Positions 54,102 through 64,000 are shown, counted from the stretch's first letter. The stretch: 64,000 nt of DNA from Streptomyces violaceorubidus (GCF_000717995.1 NZ_JODM01000001.1:124001-188000); one strand, 5' to 3'. Made by a program: numbers and translations. The notes: generated by a model from the sequence alone, not told the origin.

Positions 54102-55026
54102 TGTGCGGGGCGAGCCGGTGGGGGAGTCCGAGGGCGCGGCCCCGAGTGCGGTGCCCGAACCGGGGACCGCGCGGGCCCCGGGTCCGCTGTGGTCCCTCGG
54201 GCTGCTGCGCAGCGAGCTGCTGACCACCTTCCGGCGCTGGCGGACCCTCGCCCTGCTGGGCGTGCTCGCCGCCGTGCCGGTCCTGGTGGGCATCGCCGTG
54301 AAGATCGAGACGAGCGACGGATCCCCGGTCGGCGGCGGAGGCGGTGGCGGCCAGGGACCGGCGTTCATCTCGCAGGTCAGCAACAACGGGCTGTTCCTGG
54401 TCTTCACCGCGCTCGCCGCGACCCTCCCGTTCTTCCTGCCGATGGCCATCGGCGTCGTCGCGGGCGACGCGATCGCGGGCGAGTCCAGCGCGGGCACGCT
54501 CCGCTACCTCCTGGTCGCCCCGGCCGGCCGCTCCCGGCTGCTGCTGACCAAGTACGCGACGGTGATCGCCTTCTGCCTCGCGGCCACCCTGGTGGTCGTG
54601 GTCTCGGCGCTCGCGGTCGGCGCGCTGCTGTTCCCGGTCGGCGACCTGATCACCATCTCCGGCACCCGGATCACCTACGCCGAGGGTCTGGGGCGCGCGC
54701 TGCTGATCGCCCTGGTCGTGGCCGCCTCACTCGTCGGCATCGCCGCCCTGGGCCTGTTCGTCTCCACCCTGACGGGCAGCGGCATCGCGGCGATGGCCAC
54801 CACGGTCGGCCTGCTGATCACCGTCCAGATCCTCGACCAGATTCCCCAGCTCGACGCCCTCCAGCCGTACTTCTTCTCGCACTACTGGCTCTCCTTTGCC
54901 GACGTGATGCGCGAACCGGTCTACTGGGACGACCTGGTGAAGAACCTCGGCCTCCAGGCCCTCTACGCGGCGGTCTTCGGCTCGGCGGCCTGGGCCCGGT
55001 TCACGACGAAGGACATCACCGCGTAA
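54088..55026 (+). CDS. ABC-2 type transporter permease
   Basis: The 312-residue membrane protein has six helices in the ABC-2 pattern: RWRTLALLGVLAAVPVLVGI, LFLVFTALAATLPFFLPMAI, then the GDAIAGESSAGTLRYLLVAP motif between helices 2 and 3, and four more hydrophobic stretches. It pairs with the preceding ATPase, with which it overlaps by 14 bases. The stop codon region overlaps the convergent oxidoreductase gene by 11 bp. Confidence 0.92.
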   Translation: MSRADVRGEPVGESEGAAPSAVPEPGTARAPGPLWSLGLLRSELLTTFRRWRTLALLGVLAAVPVLVGIAVKIETSDGSPVGGGGGGGQGPAFISQVSNNGLFLVFTALAATLPFFLPMAIGVVAGDAIAGESSAGTLRYLLVAPAGRSRLLLTKYATVIAFCLAATLVVVVSALAVGALLFPVGDLITISGTRITYAEGLGRALLIALVVAASLVGIAALGLFVSTLTGSGIAAMATTVGLLITVQILDQIPQLDALQPYFFSHYWLSFADVMREPVYWDDLVKNLGLQALYAAVFGSAAWARFTTKDITA

Positions 55027-55618
55027 CCGCGCCGCCCGCACGCTCGTACGAGAACCGTGCGTACGGGGCCCGACGCGCGAAGAAGGTCTTGGCGCGGGCC
55101 AGTGCCTCCGTGTCCCGCAGGACGTCACCGGGCTTGCTGCCGTTGCCCAGCAGTACCCCGCCGAACCGCATGCCCATGTACGCCGCCGAGTTGTGCAGGG
55201 CGCCGATCAGCGGGTCGGCGACCTCCCGCTCCTCGTGGGCGAGCGCGGTGACGCCCCACAGGGTGCGGCCGGCCAGGGTGGCCTTGAAGTCGAGGCCGGG
55301 GGTGCGCAGCCAGCCGGACCAGTGGTCGAGGTAGCGCTTGACCGGTGTGGACAGCGTGTACAAGTACAGCGGCGAGGCGATCACGATGTCCGTGGCGGCG
55401 AGGGTCGCGTCGAGCAGCAGGCGCGCGCTGCCCTCCGTGGGGCGCGTGTGGTCGCTGTCGTGCCGCAGGTCCTCGAACTCGGGCAAGGGGTGCCGGGCCA
55501 GGTCGATCCAGTGCTGCTCGACGTCCGCGGGCAACTGCTCGGCGGCGCGGCGGGCGAGCAGCTCGGTGTTGCCGTCGGGGCGGGTGCTGCCCGGCAGGAA
55601 GAGGAAGCGGCGCGTCAT
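55016..55618 (-). CDS. NAD(P)H-dependent FMN oxidoreductase (flavodoxin-like fold)
   Basis: The 200-residue protein has the flavodoxin-like fold of NADPH-dependent FMN reductases and quinone reductases: FLFLPGSTRPDGNTELLARR with the phosphate loop, DIVIASPLYLYTLSTPVKRY and the GRTLWGVTALAHEE strand. It probably reduces quinones or nitro compounds. The ATG start is chosen because GTGGGG lies about 6 bases upstream. Repeated GCGTACGC palindromes lie at 55656-55701, 38-80 bp before the start, and may bind its regulator. Confidence 0.85.
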   Translation of the reverse strand: MTRRFLFLPGSTRPDGNTELLARRAAEQLPADVEQHWIDLARHPLPEFEDLRHDSDHTRPTEGSARLLLDATLAATDIVIASPLYLYTLSTPVKRYLDHWSGWLRTPGLDFKATLAGRTLWGVTALAHEEREVADPLIGALHNSAAYMGMRFGGVLLGNGSKPGDVLRDTEALARAKTFFARRAPYARFSYERAGGAVTR

Positions 55619-55655
55619 GAGGACCCCACGGTTGCTAGGCGACAGACGGTAACCT

Positions 55656-55701
55656 GCGTACGCCGGTATATGCGCATGCATTCAAATTGCCAGGCGTACG
55701 C
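55656..55701. promoter_or_regulatory. paired GCGTACGC palindromes
   Basis: GCGTACGC occurs at 55656-55663 and 55694-55701, with AT-rich sequence and TGCGCATGCA in between. The position upstream of the oxidoreductase gene and of the divergent TPR-like gene suggests an operator. Confidence 0.4.
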
Positions 55702-55867
55702 GGTCAACGTGCTGCGTGACCTCCTGGAACGAGCCTGTGACACCCCGGTGACGCGCGAATCGGGGGCGAGCGGCGAGACTCGTCAGTAGGTGCACGACAG
55801 GCATGACAGGCTCTGGACGGCAGGGAACGGGAACCGCCGACGGAAGCCGCCGATGAGTGGGGGAACG

Positions 55868-57187
55868 ATGTCTCGACTCGGCCGCGACAAGCAGCGGGAC
55901 CACGAGCGCGCCGAGGGCTCGCCCGGACCCGCGACGACGCCGATCGACGTCCGCGTGCCGGAGGCCGGCTCCGGCGCACGAGGTGCCACGGTCGACGGCG
56001 CCCTGGTGGTCGCGGCCCCGGGCGAGGAGATCCAGAACGCCGTCCTGAACCGCCTCCACCGCCTCGCCCTGGCCGCCGGACACCCCGTTCTCGCCACGAT
56101 CCACGATCGTCGCGTCGGCTACTCCGTCCCCCTCCGGGTCGATCCGGACGGCTCCAGCCACCTCGCCGCGGAGCCGGTGCCGACGGCACCCGAGGAGGCG
56201 CCGGCGCGGACAGCCCCGGAGGCGCCCGCTCGGCAGGACCGGCACACGCACGTCCTGCGCTCGGTGGCGCCGGTCGGGGACGGTGTGCCGACGTTCCCGC
56301 TGCGCGCCGTGCCGGAGCCGGCCGGGGGGACGCCGCCCGGGACGGTGGCGCCGCCGACGGGTGAGTTCGGGCCGCCGCCCCGCATGGACGCCGCTGCCGC
56401 GACCGGCGCCTCGCGGCACGCGGGGCCGTGGTCGACGCCCGGCCCGTTCGCCACCGCACCGGCGCCGACCCACGCGCCCGAGCCGACCCCCGAGCGGATC
56501 CCCGAGCCGACCCCCAAGTCGACCCCCAAGTCGATCTCCGAGTCGATCGCGGAACCGGCACCCGCTCCCGCCCCCCAGCCGGAAACCGCCCCCGCCCCCC
56601 GTCTCGGCCCCCGCCCCGACCCGTACTCCGATCCCGACCCCGGGCCCACGCCGCCCCGCGGCTTCGACGCCGTGGCCGAGGCCGTGCTCGGGGACGCACC
56701 GCTCACCGCGCCCGGTGACGCCACCGCCCCCGCCCTGCTCGCGGAGCCGACGGTCCGCATCAACGAGGCCGTCAAGGAGGGGCGTACCGAGGTCGCGGCG
56801 CGGCTGGCGGAGGAGACGGTGACGGAGGCCTCGCGCACACTGGGGCCGGAGCACCCCGAGGTACTCCGGCTCCGTGAACTGACGGCGTACATCGCCTACT
56901 TGTCGGGCGACCCGGACCGCGCCTTCCGGCTCTCCCTCGACCTGGCCCGGATACACCGGCGCTCGGGCGACGCCGAGGCCGCCTACGGAAACGTCCAGAG
57001 CGCCGCCACCGCCTGGCGTGCCGTACGCGACCCCGCACGGGGCCTGGAGCTGGGGGACGAGCTGGTCGGCCTGTGGGGCGAACTCGCCGCCGAGGACGGC
57101 CCGGCCGCCGAGGACGCCGAGGAACTGCACTCCGCCCGTGCCCGCATGAGCCGCCTCGCCCGGCGCGTCCGCGCCCAGGCGGGCTGA
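55868..57187 (+). CDS. protein with N-terminal conserved domain, Pro-rich middle and TPR-like C-terminus
   Basis: The 439-residue protein has an N-terminal domain (GATVDGALVVAAPGEEIQNA, LNRLHRLALAAGHPVLATIH, VGYSVPLRVDPDGSS), then about 170 residues rich in Pro, Ala and Thr, including TPKSTPKS repeats. Two or three TPR-like helical hairpins follow at the C-terminus (VKEGRTEVAARLAEETVTEA, GPEHPEVLRLRELTAYIAYL, SGDPDRAFRLSLDLARIHRR). It is cytoplasmic by appearance. The ATG at 55868 has GGGG 5 bases upstream; an ATG at 55853 is nearly as good. Function is not known. Confidence 0.75.
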   Translation: MSRLGRDKQRDHERAEGSPGPATTPIDVRVPEAGSGARGATVDGALVVAAPGEEIQNAVLNRLHRLALAAGHPVLATIHDRRVGYSVPLRVDPDGSSHLAAEPVPTAPEEAPARTAPEAPARQDRHTHVLRSVAPVGDGVPTFPLRAVPEPAGGTPPGTVAPPTGEFGPPPRMDAAAATGASRHAGPWSTPGPFATAPAPTHAPEPTPERIPEPTPKSTPKSISESIAEPAPAPAPQPETAPAPRLGPRPDPYSDPDPGPTPPRGFDAVAEAVLGDAPLTAPGDATAPALLAEPTVRINEAVKEGRTEVAARLAEETVTEASRTLGPEHPEVLRLRELTAYIAYLSGDPDRAFRLSLDLARIHRRSGDAEAAYGNVQSAATAWRAVRDPARGLELGDELVGLWGELAAEDGPAAEDAEELHSARARMSRLARRVRAQAG

Positions 57188-57198
57188 CGCCGACCGGT

Positions 57199-57234
57199 GG
57201 GCGCCGTGCGGGCCGTGCCGCCCGGACGGCGCCC
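57199..57234. terminator. hairpin between convergent genes
   Basis: GGGCGCCGT and ACGGCGCCC form a 9-bp stem with an 18-base GC-rich loop between the TPR-like gene and the aminopeptidase gene. Confidence 0.55.
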
Positions 57235-57253
57235 GGCGCGGGGCCGCCCCGTC

Positions 57254-58225
<972 letters not shown>

Positions 58226-58229
58226 CTAG

Positions 58230-58250
58230 GGGGCCCCGGGTCGGGGCCCC
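58230..58250. terminator. perfect hairpin in aminopeptidase leader
   Basis: GGGGCCCCG-GGT-CGGGGCCCC pairs over 9 bp with a 3-base loop. It lies downstream of the VOC gene and upstream of the aminopeptidase start, both on the minus strand, so it may end the first transcript or sit in the leader of the second. A TTGACG at 58294-58299 (minus) is one candidate -35 element for the aminopeptidase. Confidence 0.5.
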
Positions 58251-58374
58251 GCAGTGAAGGGGTGCCTGGATGGTGCGGGTGGGACTGACCACCCGTCAAG
58301 ACCGCTATCCGGCCACCGCGTCGCACATACCGGAAGTCCCCGTCGGCCCCGCCCGCCGCGCGGCCCCGCCCGTC

Positions 58375-58845
58375 CTAGTGGACGCAGAACTCGTTCCCCT
58401 CGGGATCCGTCATCACCACCCACTCCCCGCCCGGCTCCTTCACCTGCCGCTGCACGCTCGCCCCCAGCGCCTCCAGTCGGGCGACCTCCTCCTCCCGCCG
58501 GCCGTTCGGCGCGTGCACGTCGAGGTGGATTCGGTTCTTGACGGTCTTGGCCTCCGGCACGCGCTGGAACAGCAGCCGCCGCCCCAGCCCGGTGCCGCTC
58601 TCCTCCTGGAAGGGGTCGTCGGGGTGGCGCACGGCGGCCAGGTCCCGCCAGGCGCGACGGCCGTGGGACTCAAGGGTCAACTCCGCGGGTACGGCCCCGA
58701 ATCCCAGCAGCTTCTCGATGAGCGCGCTGTTGTCCTCCACCTCGTAGTGGAGGGCCGCGGCCCAGAAGTCCGCCTGGGCGTGCGGGGCGGCCGCGTCGAT
58801 GACGATCTTGATGTGCAGAGGAGCCGGTCGTGAGGTCGGTGTCAT
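58375..58845 (-). CDS. VOC (glyoxalase/bleomycin-resistance) family protein
   Basis: The 156-residue protein has the paired beta-alpha-beta modules of the vicinal oxygen chelate family: HIKIVIDAAAPHAQADFWAA at the start, RIHLDVHAPNGRREEEVARL in the second module, and the closing MTDPEGNEFCVH, the usual metal-ligand end (D-PxGNxF-x-V). The role may be metabolic or drug binding. The ATG has no ribosome-binding site and is 7 bases from a TATAAG hexamer, so the message is probably leaderless. It is divergent from the CGNR gene across 21 bp. Confidence 0.9.
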   Translation of the reverse strand: MTPTSRPAPLHIKIVIDAAAPHAQADFWAAALHYEVEDNSALIEKLLGFGAVPAELTLESHGRRAWRDLAAVRHPDDPFQEESGTGLGRRLLFQRVPEAKTVKNRIHLDVHAPNGRREEEVARLEALGASVQRQVKEPGGEWVVMTDPEGNEFCVH

Positions 58846-58866
58846 GTAACCACTTATACTGGTTGC
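58846..58866. promoter_or_regulatory. shared divergent promoter with overlapping -10 elements
   Basis: AACCACTTATACTGGTT is an inverted repeat (AACCA...TGGTT) around CTTATAC. On the plus strand TATACT (58855-58860) ends 6 bases before the CGNR ATG; on the minus strand TATAAG (58858-58853) ends 7 bases before the VOC ATG. Both messages would be leaderless, and the two -10 hexamers share four base pairs. Confidence 0.7.
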
Positions 58867-59511
58867 ATGACCGAGCGGACAGCGGAATCGCCGGAATCGC
58901 CGAAGTCGGCCCCGGGCCGACCTCCCGGCCTGACGCTGGTGTCGTCCCAGGGCAAGCCGTACCGCTTCGACCCGGGCGCGCTCTGCCTCGAACTGCTGAC
59001 GACGGGAGGGCCCGGCGCCTTCGCGCGCTGGGAGGTGCTGCACGAACCCGCCGACCTGGTGGCGTGGGCCGACCGCAGCCGGCTGCCGGACGGGCTGGAC
59101 CTGTCGGTGGACCGCACGGACGTGGAGCGGGCCAGGACCCTGCGCGACGCCCTCTTCCTCCTGGCCGCGGACCGCGCCCACGGACGGCCGCTCCGCGCCG
59201 CCCACCTCGGCGTCGTCAACGCCGCCGCGGCCGCGCCCCCGCTCGTCACCCGCATGGAACCGGACGGCGGGCGCGGCTGGGCCCCGGGTGCCACCGGCTC
59301 CCGTCTGCTGTCGTCGGTGGCGCGCGACGCGATCGAGCTGTTCACCGGTCCCTACGGGGACCGCATCCGCGAGTGCGGTGCCCACAACTGCTTTCTGCTG
59401 TTCGTCGACACCTCACGTCCCGGCCGCCGCCGCTGGTGCGCGATGGAGCACTGCGGCAACCGGGAGAAGGTCCGTGCCCACCGCGCCCGGCGGGCGCCGC
59501 ACGAGCACTGA
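58867..59511 (+). CDS. ABATE/CGNR zinc-finger regulator
   Basis: The 214-residue protein has the N-terminal ABATE domain (FDPGALCLELLTTGG, ERARTLRDALFLLAADRAHG) and a C-terminal CGNR zinc finger: RECGAHNCFLLFVDTS and RRWCAMEHCGNREKVRAHRA, with the four cysteines C-x4-C...C-x4-C and the CGNR signature. The family is thought to bind DNA. The divergent VOC gene is the obvious candidate target. The ATG lies 6 bases after TATACT, which suggests leaderless translation. Confidence 0.92.
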   Translation: MTERTAESPESPKSAPGRPPGLTLVSSQGKPYRFDPGALCLELLTTGGPGAFARWEVLHEPADLVAWADRSRLPDGLDLSVDRTDVERARTLRDALFLLAADRAHGRPLRAAHLGVVNAAAAAPPLVTRMEPDGGRGWAPGATGSRLLSSVARDAIELFTGPYGDRIRECGAHNCFLLFVDTSRPGRRRWCAMEHCGNREKVRAHRARRAPHEH

Positions 59512-59532
59512 CCCGGCGCCCACGAGGTGCCG

Positions 59533-60591
59533 CTACGGCTGCCCCGCCCTGGTGCCGTGCTGCTGCCGGGGCGCGGACTCGTCGGAATGCGGCACCGGGG
59601 TCCCGGACGCCACCACCCCCGGCTCCCTCGGTTCGGCGTCCCCCTCGACCGGCGGCACACCCGCGCCCGCCCGGTCCAACCGCTCCCGCAGCGCCCTCGC
59701 GGTCCGGTGGGCCGTGCGCAGGGCGTCCCAGGTGAGCAGCGTCAGCGCCAGCCAGACCAGTCCGAAGCCCGCCCAGCGCTCGGGCGGCATGGCCTCGCCG
59801 AAGTACAGGACGCCCAGCAGGAACTGGAAGACCGGCGCCAGGTACTGCAGCAGCCCCAGCGTGGACAGCGGCACGCGGATCGCCGCCGCGCCGAAGCAGA
59901 CCAGGGGGAACGCGGTGACGACACCGGTCGCCGCGAGCAGGGCGGAGTGCCCGAGTCCCTCGGTGGTGAAGGTCGACTCGCCCTGGGCGCCCAGCCACAA
60001 CAGATAACCGAGCGCCGGCAGGAACTGGATCGCCGTCTCCGCGGCCAGCGACTCGACGCCACCGAGATTGACCTTCTTCTTCACGAGTCCGTACGTGGCG
60101 AAGGAGAAGGCGAGGCAGAGCGAGATCCACGGCGGCTGGCCGTAGCCGACGGCGAGGACGAGCACGGCCGCGAGGCCGGTGCCGACCGCCGCCCACTGCG
60201 CGGGCCGCAGCCGCTCCTTGAGCAGCAGCACGCCCATCGCGATGGTGACCAGCGGGTTGATGAAGTACCCGAGCGAGGCCTCGACGACGTGGCCGCTGTT
60301 CACGGCCCAGATGTAGACGCCCCAGTTGACGGTGATGACCGCGGCGGCGACCGTGACCAGGGCGAGTTTGCGCGGCTGCCGCAGCAGCTCGCCGGCCCAG
60401 GCCCAGCGCCGTACGAAGAGCAGGGCGACGGCGACGAAGACGAGGGACCACACCATCCGGTGGGCGAGGATCTCCCCGGCCCCGGCGGGCTTGAGCAGCG
60501 GCCAGAACAGCGGGACCAGGCCCCACATCCCGTACGCCGCGAAGCCGTTCAGCAGGCCTATTCGCTGATCACTCCTGGACGACCCGGCCAC
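59533..60591 (-). CDS. rarD: RarD-type EamA-family permease
   Basis: The 352-residue protein has ten membrane helices in two EamA halves and the RarD hallmarks GFAAYGMWGLVPLFWPLLK, LAHRMVWSLVFV, NWGVYIWAVNSGHVVEASLG, YFINPLVTIAMGVLLLKERL and the QYLAPVFQFLLGVLYFGE region. The name comes from a chloramphenicol-sensitivity locus; the real substrate is unsettled. The GTG at 60591 is preceded by AGAAGGAGGTG, an almost complete complement of the 16S rRNA 3' end. The C-terminal 55 residues are Pro/Glu-rich. Confidence 0.92.
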   Translation of the reverse strand: MAGSSRSDQRIGLLNGFAAYGMWGLVPLFWPLLKPAGAGEILAHRMVWSLVFVAVALLFVRRWAWAGELLRQPRKLALVTVAAAVITVNWGVYIWAVNSGHVVEASLGYFINPLVTIAMGVLLLKERLRPAQWAAVGTGLAAVLVLAVGYGQPPWISLCLAFSFATYGLVKKKVNLGGVESLAAETAIQFLPALGYLLWLGAQGESTFTTEGLGHSALLAATGVVTAFPLVCFGAAAIRVPLSTLGLLQYLAPVFQFLLGVLYFGEAMPPERWAGFGLVWLALTLLTWDALRTAHRTARALRERLDRAGAGVPPVEGDAEPREPGVVASGTPVPHSDESAPRQQHGTRAGQP

Positions 60592-60664
60592 GGGCACCTC
60601 CTTCTCGCACACGGCATGCCGGGGACGGGGAGGCATGCCAGGACGAAGGTAGCGCCGCACCCGC

Positions 60665-60706
60665 CCGCCTGTCATGCCCGTATCGGCATACGGTCATGAC
60701 AGGCGG
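60665..60706. terminator. long nested hairpin after the SDR gene
   Basis: CCGCCTGTCATG and CATGACAGGCGG form a 12-bp stem enclosing a second stem CCGTAT-cggc-ATACGG. It lies 24 bp downstream of the SDR stop on the minus strand and about 75 bp upstream of rarD. Confidence 0.8.
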
Positions 60707-60729
60707 GGTGGGTCGGAGGAGGGCGCAGG

Positions 60730-61584
60730 TCAGCCCTTGAGCGCGGCGGCGACGGCCTGTGCGAGCGGCGTCGTCGGGCGGCCGGCCAGTCGGGACAGGT
60801 CGCCGGTGGACACGACCAGCTCGCCCTCGGCGATGGCGGCGTCCACGCCCGCGAAGACGTCCGCGAGCGGGCCCGGCACCCCGGCGCCGGTAAGGATGCC
60901 GGTGTAGGCCTCGACGGAGACGGGGTTGTAGACGATCTCCCTGCCCGTCTGCCGGCTCAGCTCGGCGGCGTACTCGGCGAAGCTCCAGGCCTCGTCGCCG
61001 CCCAGCTCGTACGCCCTGTTCTCGTGGCCCTCGCCGGTCAGTACGGCGACGGCGGCGGCCGCGTAGTCGGCGCGGGACGCGGAGGAGACCCGGCCCTCGC
61101 CGGCCGCCTGGACGACGGCGCCGTGCTCCAGGACCGGGGCGAGCTGCTCGGTGTAGTTCTCGTGGTACCAGCCGTTGCGCAGCAGCACGTACGGCACGCC
61201 CGAGCCGACCAGCACCTCCTCGGTGGCGCGGTGGTCGTCGGCGAGCGCGGCCTTGAGGCTGCTGGGGGCACTGGTGTAGGCGAGCAGGGCGACGCCGGCC
61301 TTCTTCGCCGCGTCGATCACGATCGTGTGCTGCCGCACGCGGCCCTTGTCGAACTCGTTGCCGGAGATCAGCAGGACCCGGTCGCCGGCCGCGAACAGGC
61401 CGTCGAAGGTCTCGGGGGCGTTGTAGTCGGCGACCGCGAGCCGTACGCCGCGGGCGGCGAGGTCGGCCGCCTTGTCGCGGTCCCGGACGACGGCGGTGAC
61501 CTGGTCGGCCGGCACCTTCTCCAGCAGTTGCCGCACGACGTGGCGGCCGAGGTGTCCGGTGGCTCCGGTGACGACGATGCTCAT
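60730..61584 (-). CDS. NmrA/QorB-like NAD(P)-binding oxidoreductase
   Basis: The 284-residue protein has the atypical short-chain dehydrogenase fold of QorB-type NAD(P)H:quinone oxidoreductases: IVVTGATGHLGRHVVRQLLE (GxxGxxG), AVVRDRDKAADLAARGVRL, LLISGNEFDKGRVRQH, VLLRNGWYHENYTEQLAPVL. There is no YxxxK catalytic pair. The ATG has AAGGAG 11 bases upstream. A dense set of dyads at 61641-61680 precedes it; such genes are often controlled by HxlR-type redox regulators, though none is in the window. Confidence 0.9.
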   Translation of the reverse strand: MSIVVTGATGHLGRHVVRQLLEKVPADQVTAVVRDRDKAADLAARGVRLAVADYNAPETFDGLFAAGDRVLLISGNEFDKGRVRQHTIVIDAAKKAGVALLAYTSAPSSLKAALADDHRATEEVLVGSGVPYVLLRNGWYHENYTEQLAPVLEHGAVVQAAGEGRVSSASRADYAAAAVAVLTGEGHENRAYELGGDEAWSFAEYAAELSRQTGREIVYNPVSVEAYTGILTGAGVPGPLADVFAGVDAAIAEGELVVSTGDLSRLAGRPTTPLAQAVAAALKG

Positions 61585-61640
61585 GGCTTCAGTGCTCCTT
61601 GGGGGGTGTGTTGCCACTAACCCTAGAGGCTGCGCTAACC

Positions 61641-61680
61641 AGAGGAAAGTGCCCACTTTGAAGTAAGGTACTTCCCTCTG
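61641..61680. promoter_or_regulatory. nested dyads upstream of QorB-like gene
   Basis: AAAGT-GCCC-ACTTT (61646-61659) and AAGTA-AGG-TACTT (61661-61673) lie side by side, and the outer AGAGGAAAGT (61641-61650) pairs with ACTTCCCTCT (61671-61680) at 9 of 10 positions. HxlR/DUF24 regulators bind this sort of TA-rich dyad. The site is about 60-95 bp upstream of the start. Confidence 0.5.
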
Positions 61681-61689
61681 GGTAAGGAG

Positions 61690-61720
61690 GAGGGCCCGGA
61701 CGCTTCCCGCCCGGGCCCTC
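61690..61720. terminator. terminator after korAB
   Basis: GAGGGCCCGG and CCGGGCCCTC form a perfect 10-bp stem with an 11-base loop, 22 bp beyond the korB stop on the minus strand. Confidence 0.8.
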
Positions 61721-61741
61721 GTGTGCCGTGAACGGCGTCCG

Positions 61742-62792
<1,051 letters not shown>

Positions 62793-62800
<8 letters not shown>

Positions 62801-64000
62801 CGATGGCCTCCTTCAGGACGGTGGCGAGCTGTTCCGCCTTGAACGGCATGCCGTTGACCTGGTTGTAGGACTGCGCGTCGACCAGGTACTTCGCCCGGAT
62901 CAGGGTGGCGAGCTGCCCGAGGTTCATCTCCGGGACCACCACCGCGTCGTACCGCTTCAGGACCGCGCCGAGGTTGGCCGGGAAGGGGTTGAGGTGGCGC
63001 AGGTGGGCCTGGGCGATCCGGCCGCCCTCCTTGCGGATCCGCCGCACCGCCGCCGTGATCGGCCCGTACGTCGAGCCCCAGCCCAGCACCAGCGTCCGCG
63101 CGCCGTCGGGGTCGTCGGTCTCCAGGTCGGGGACGGTGATGCCGTCGATCTTGGCCTGGCGGGTGCGGACCATGAAGTCGTGGTTGGCCGGGTCGTAGGA
63201 GATGTTCCCGGTGCCGTCCTGCTTCTCGATGCCGCCGATGCGGTGCTCCAGACCCGGCGTGCCCGGCACCGCCCACGGACGGGCCAGCGTCTGCGGATCC
63301 CGCTTGTAGGGCCAGAACACCTCGGTGCCGTCGTCCAGGGTGTGGTTGGGACCCCGCGCGAACTGCACGGCAAGGTCGGGGAGTTCGTCGGGCTCGGGGA
63401 TCCGCCACGGTTCGGAGCCGTTGGCCAGGTAGCCGTCGGAGAGGAGGAAGACCGGTGTGCGGTACGTCAACGCGATCCGCGCGGCCTCCAGGGCGGCGCC
63501 GAAGCAGTCGGCCGGGGTGCGCGGGGCGACGACCGGGACCGGCGCCTCGCCGTTGCGCCCGTACATCGCCTGGAGCAGGTCGGCCTGCTCCGTCTTGGTC
63601 GGCAGACCGGTCGACGGACCGCCCCGCTGGATGTCCACCACCAGCAGCGGCAGCTCCAACGACACCGCCAGCCCGATCGTCTCGCTCTTGAGCGCCACCC
63701 CCGGACCGCTCGTCGTCGTCACCGCCAGCGACCCGCCGAAGGCCGCGCCCAGCGCGGCGCCGATCCCGGCGATCTCGTCCTCGGCCTGGAAGGTGCGCAC
63801 GCCGAAGTTCTTGTGCCGGGACAGCTCGTGCAGAATGTCGGAGGCCGGGGTGATGGGGTACGAGCCCAGGAACAGCGGCAGGTCCGCCTGCCGGGAGGCG
63901 GCGATCAGACCGTAGGCCAGGGCCAGGTTCCCGGAGATGTTGCGGTAGGTGCCGGGCGGGAACGCCGTCGCCGCGGGCGCGACCTCGTAGGAGACCGCGA
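62793..64000 (-). CDS. korA: 2-oxoglutarate:ferredoxin oxidoreductase subunit alpha (partial)
   Basis: About 400 C-terminal residues are in the window; the frame stays open to the right edge and the start lies outside, as expected for a protein of some 620-650 residues. Visible parts are FLGSYPITPASDILHELSRH, the pyrimidine-binding domain FQAEDEIAGIGAALGAAFGG, TTSGPGVALKSETIGLAVSL, QRGGPSTGLPTKTEQADLLQ, and the C-terminal LVLGWGSTYGPI and PFPANLGAVL domains. The missing N-terminus should hold the gamma-like domain that is fused in this actinobacterial type. It forms an operon with korB. Confidence 0.95.

Overview
The window is a piece of the chromosomal core of a Streptomyces-type actinomycete. 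The evidence is very high GC with G or C at most third codon positions, frequent GTG starts, many 4-base ATGA/GTGA stop-start overlaps, a complete 14-gene nuo operon in actinobacterial order, the futalosine-route enzyme MqnC, a c-di-AMP (ydaO-type) riboswitch in front of a cell-wall hydrolase and a KorAB 2-oxoglutarate:ferredoxin oxidoreductase. No tRNA, rRNA, CRISPR array, insertion sequence or prophage was seen. Assignments come from reading motifs and context only; no search was run.

Layout. 1-7.3 kb: the end of an unknown gene, two translationally coupled secreted proteins on the minus strand, a large LysM/BTAD membrane protein coupled to a prepilin peptidase, then mqnC. 7.3-13.0 kb: an amidohydrolase-like remnant, a chitinase-like lipoprotein, and a three-gene surface-polysaccharide cassette (small membrane protein, deacetylase-glycosyltransferase fusion, membrane acyltransferase). 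13.1-18.6 kb: menG, a PASTA-domain protein, an acetyltransferase, a MenJ-like menaquinone reductase, peptide deformylase and an NlpC/P60 hydrolase. An 800-bp control region then carries a Crp-type site and a Rex-type operator in front of nuo. 18.6-34.8 kb: nuoA to nuoN, complex I. 34.8-37.7 kb: Uma2-family nuclease and RecQ.

37.8-44.9 kb holds the least familiar part: a six-gene minus-strand operon of a HutC/GntR regulator, an AprB-like ferredoxin, a substrate-binding lipoprotein with a NosL-like tail, an ABC permease, an ABC ATPase and an AprA/fumarate-reductase-like flavoprotein fused to about nine HEAT repeats. Its substrate is unknown. It looks like a coupled import and redox system and is my main candidate for an undescribed system.

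45-50.4 kb: an M56 metallopeptidase without a BlaI-type partner, lying between 12-bp minisatellites; fumarylacetoacetase; a Cof-type HAD phosphatase; and a riboswitch-controlled SLT-domain hydrolase. 50.4-57.2 kb: a long-chain polyprenyl diphosphate synthase, a LolA-like secreted protein with an ABC-2 transporter, an FMN oxidoreductase and a TPR-like protein. 57.2-64 kb: an S. griseus-type aminopeptidase, a VOC protein and a CGNR regulator sharing a 21-bp divergent promoter, RarD, a quinone-oxidoreductase-like SDR, and korB with most of korA (cut by the window end).

Functional theme. Menaquinone head-group synthesis (mqnC), side-chain synthesis (polyprenyl synthase), methylation (menG) and side-chain reduction (MenJ-like) all lie within about 44 kb of complex I, the main user of the quinone. 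KorAB may feed low-potential electrons into the same network. A second theme is the cell envelope: NlpC/P60, SLT, GH18-like, polysaccharide and pilus-processing genes.
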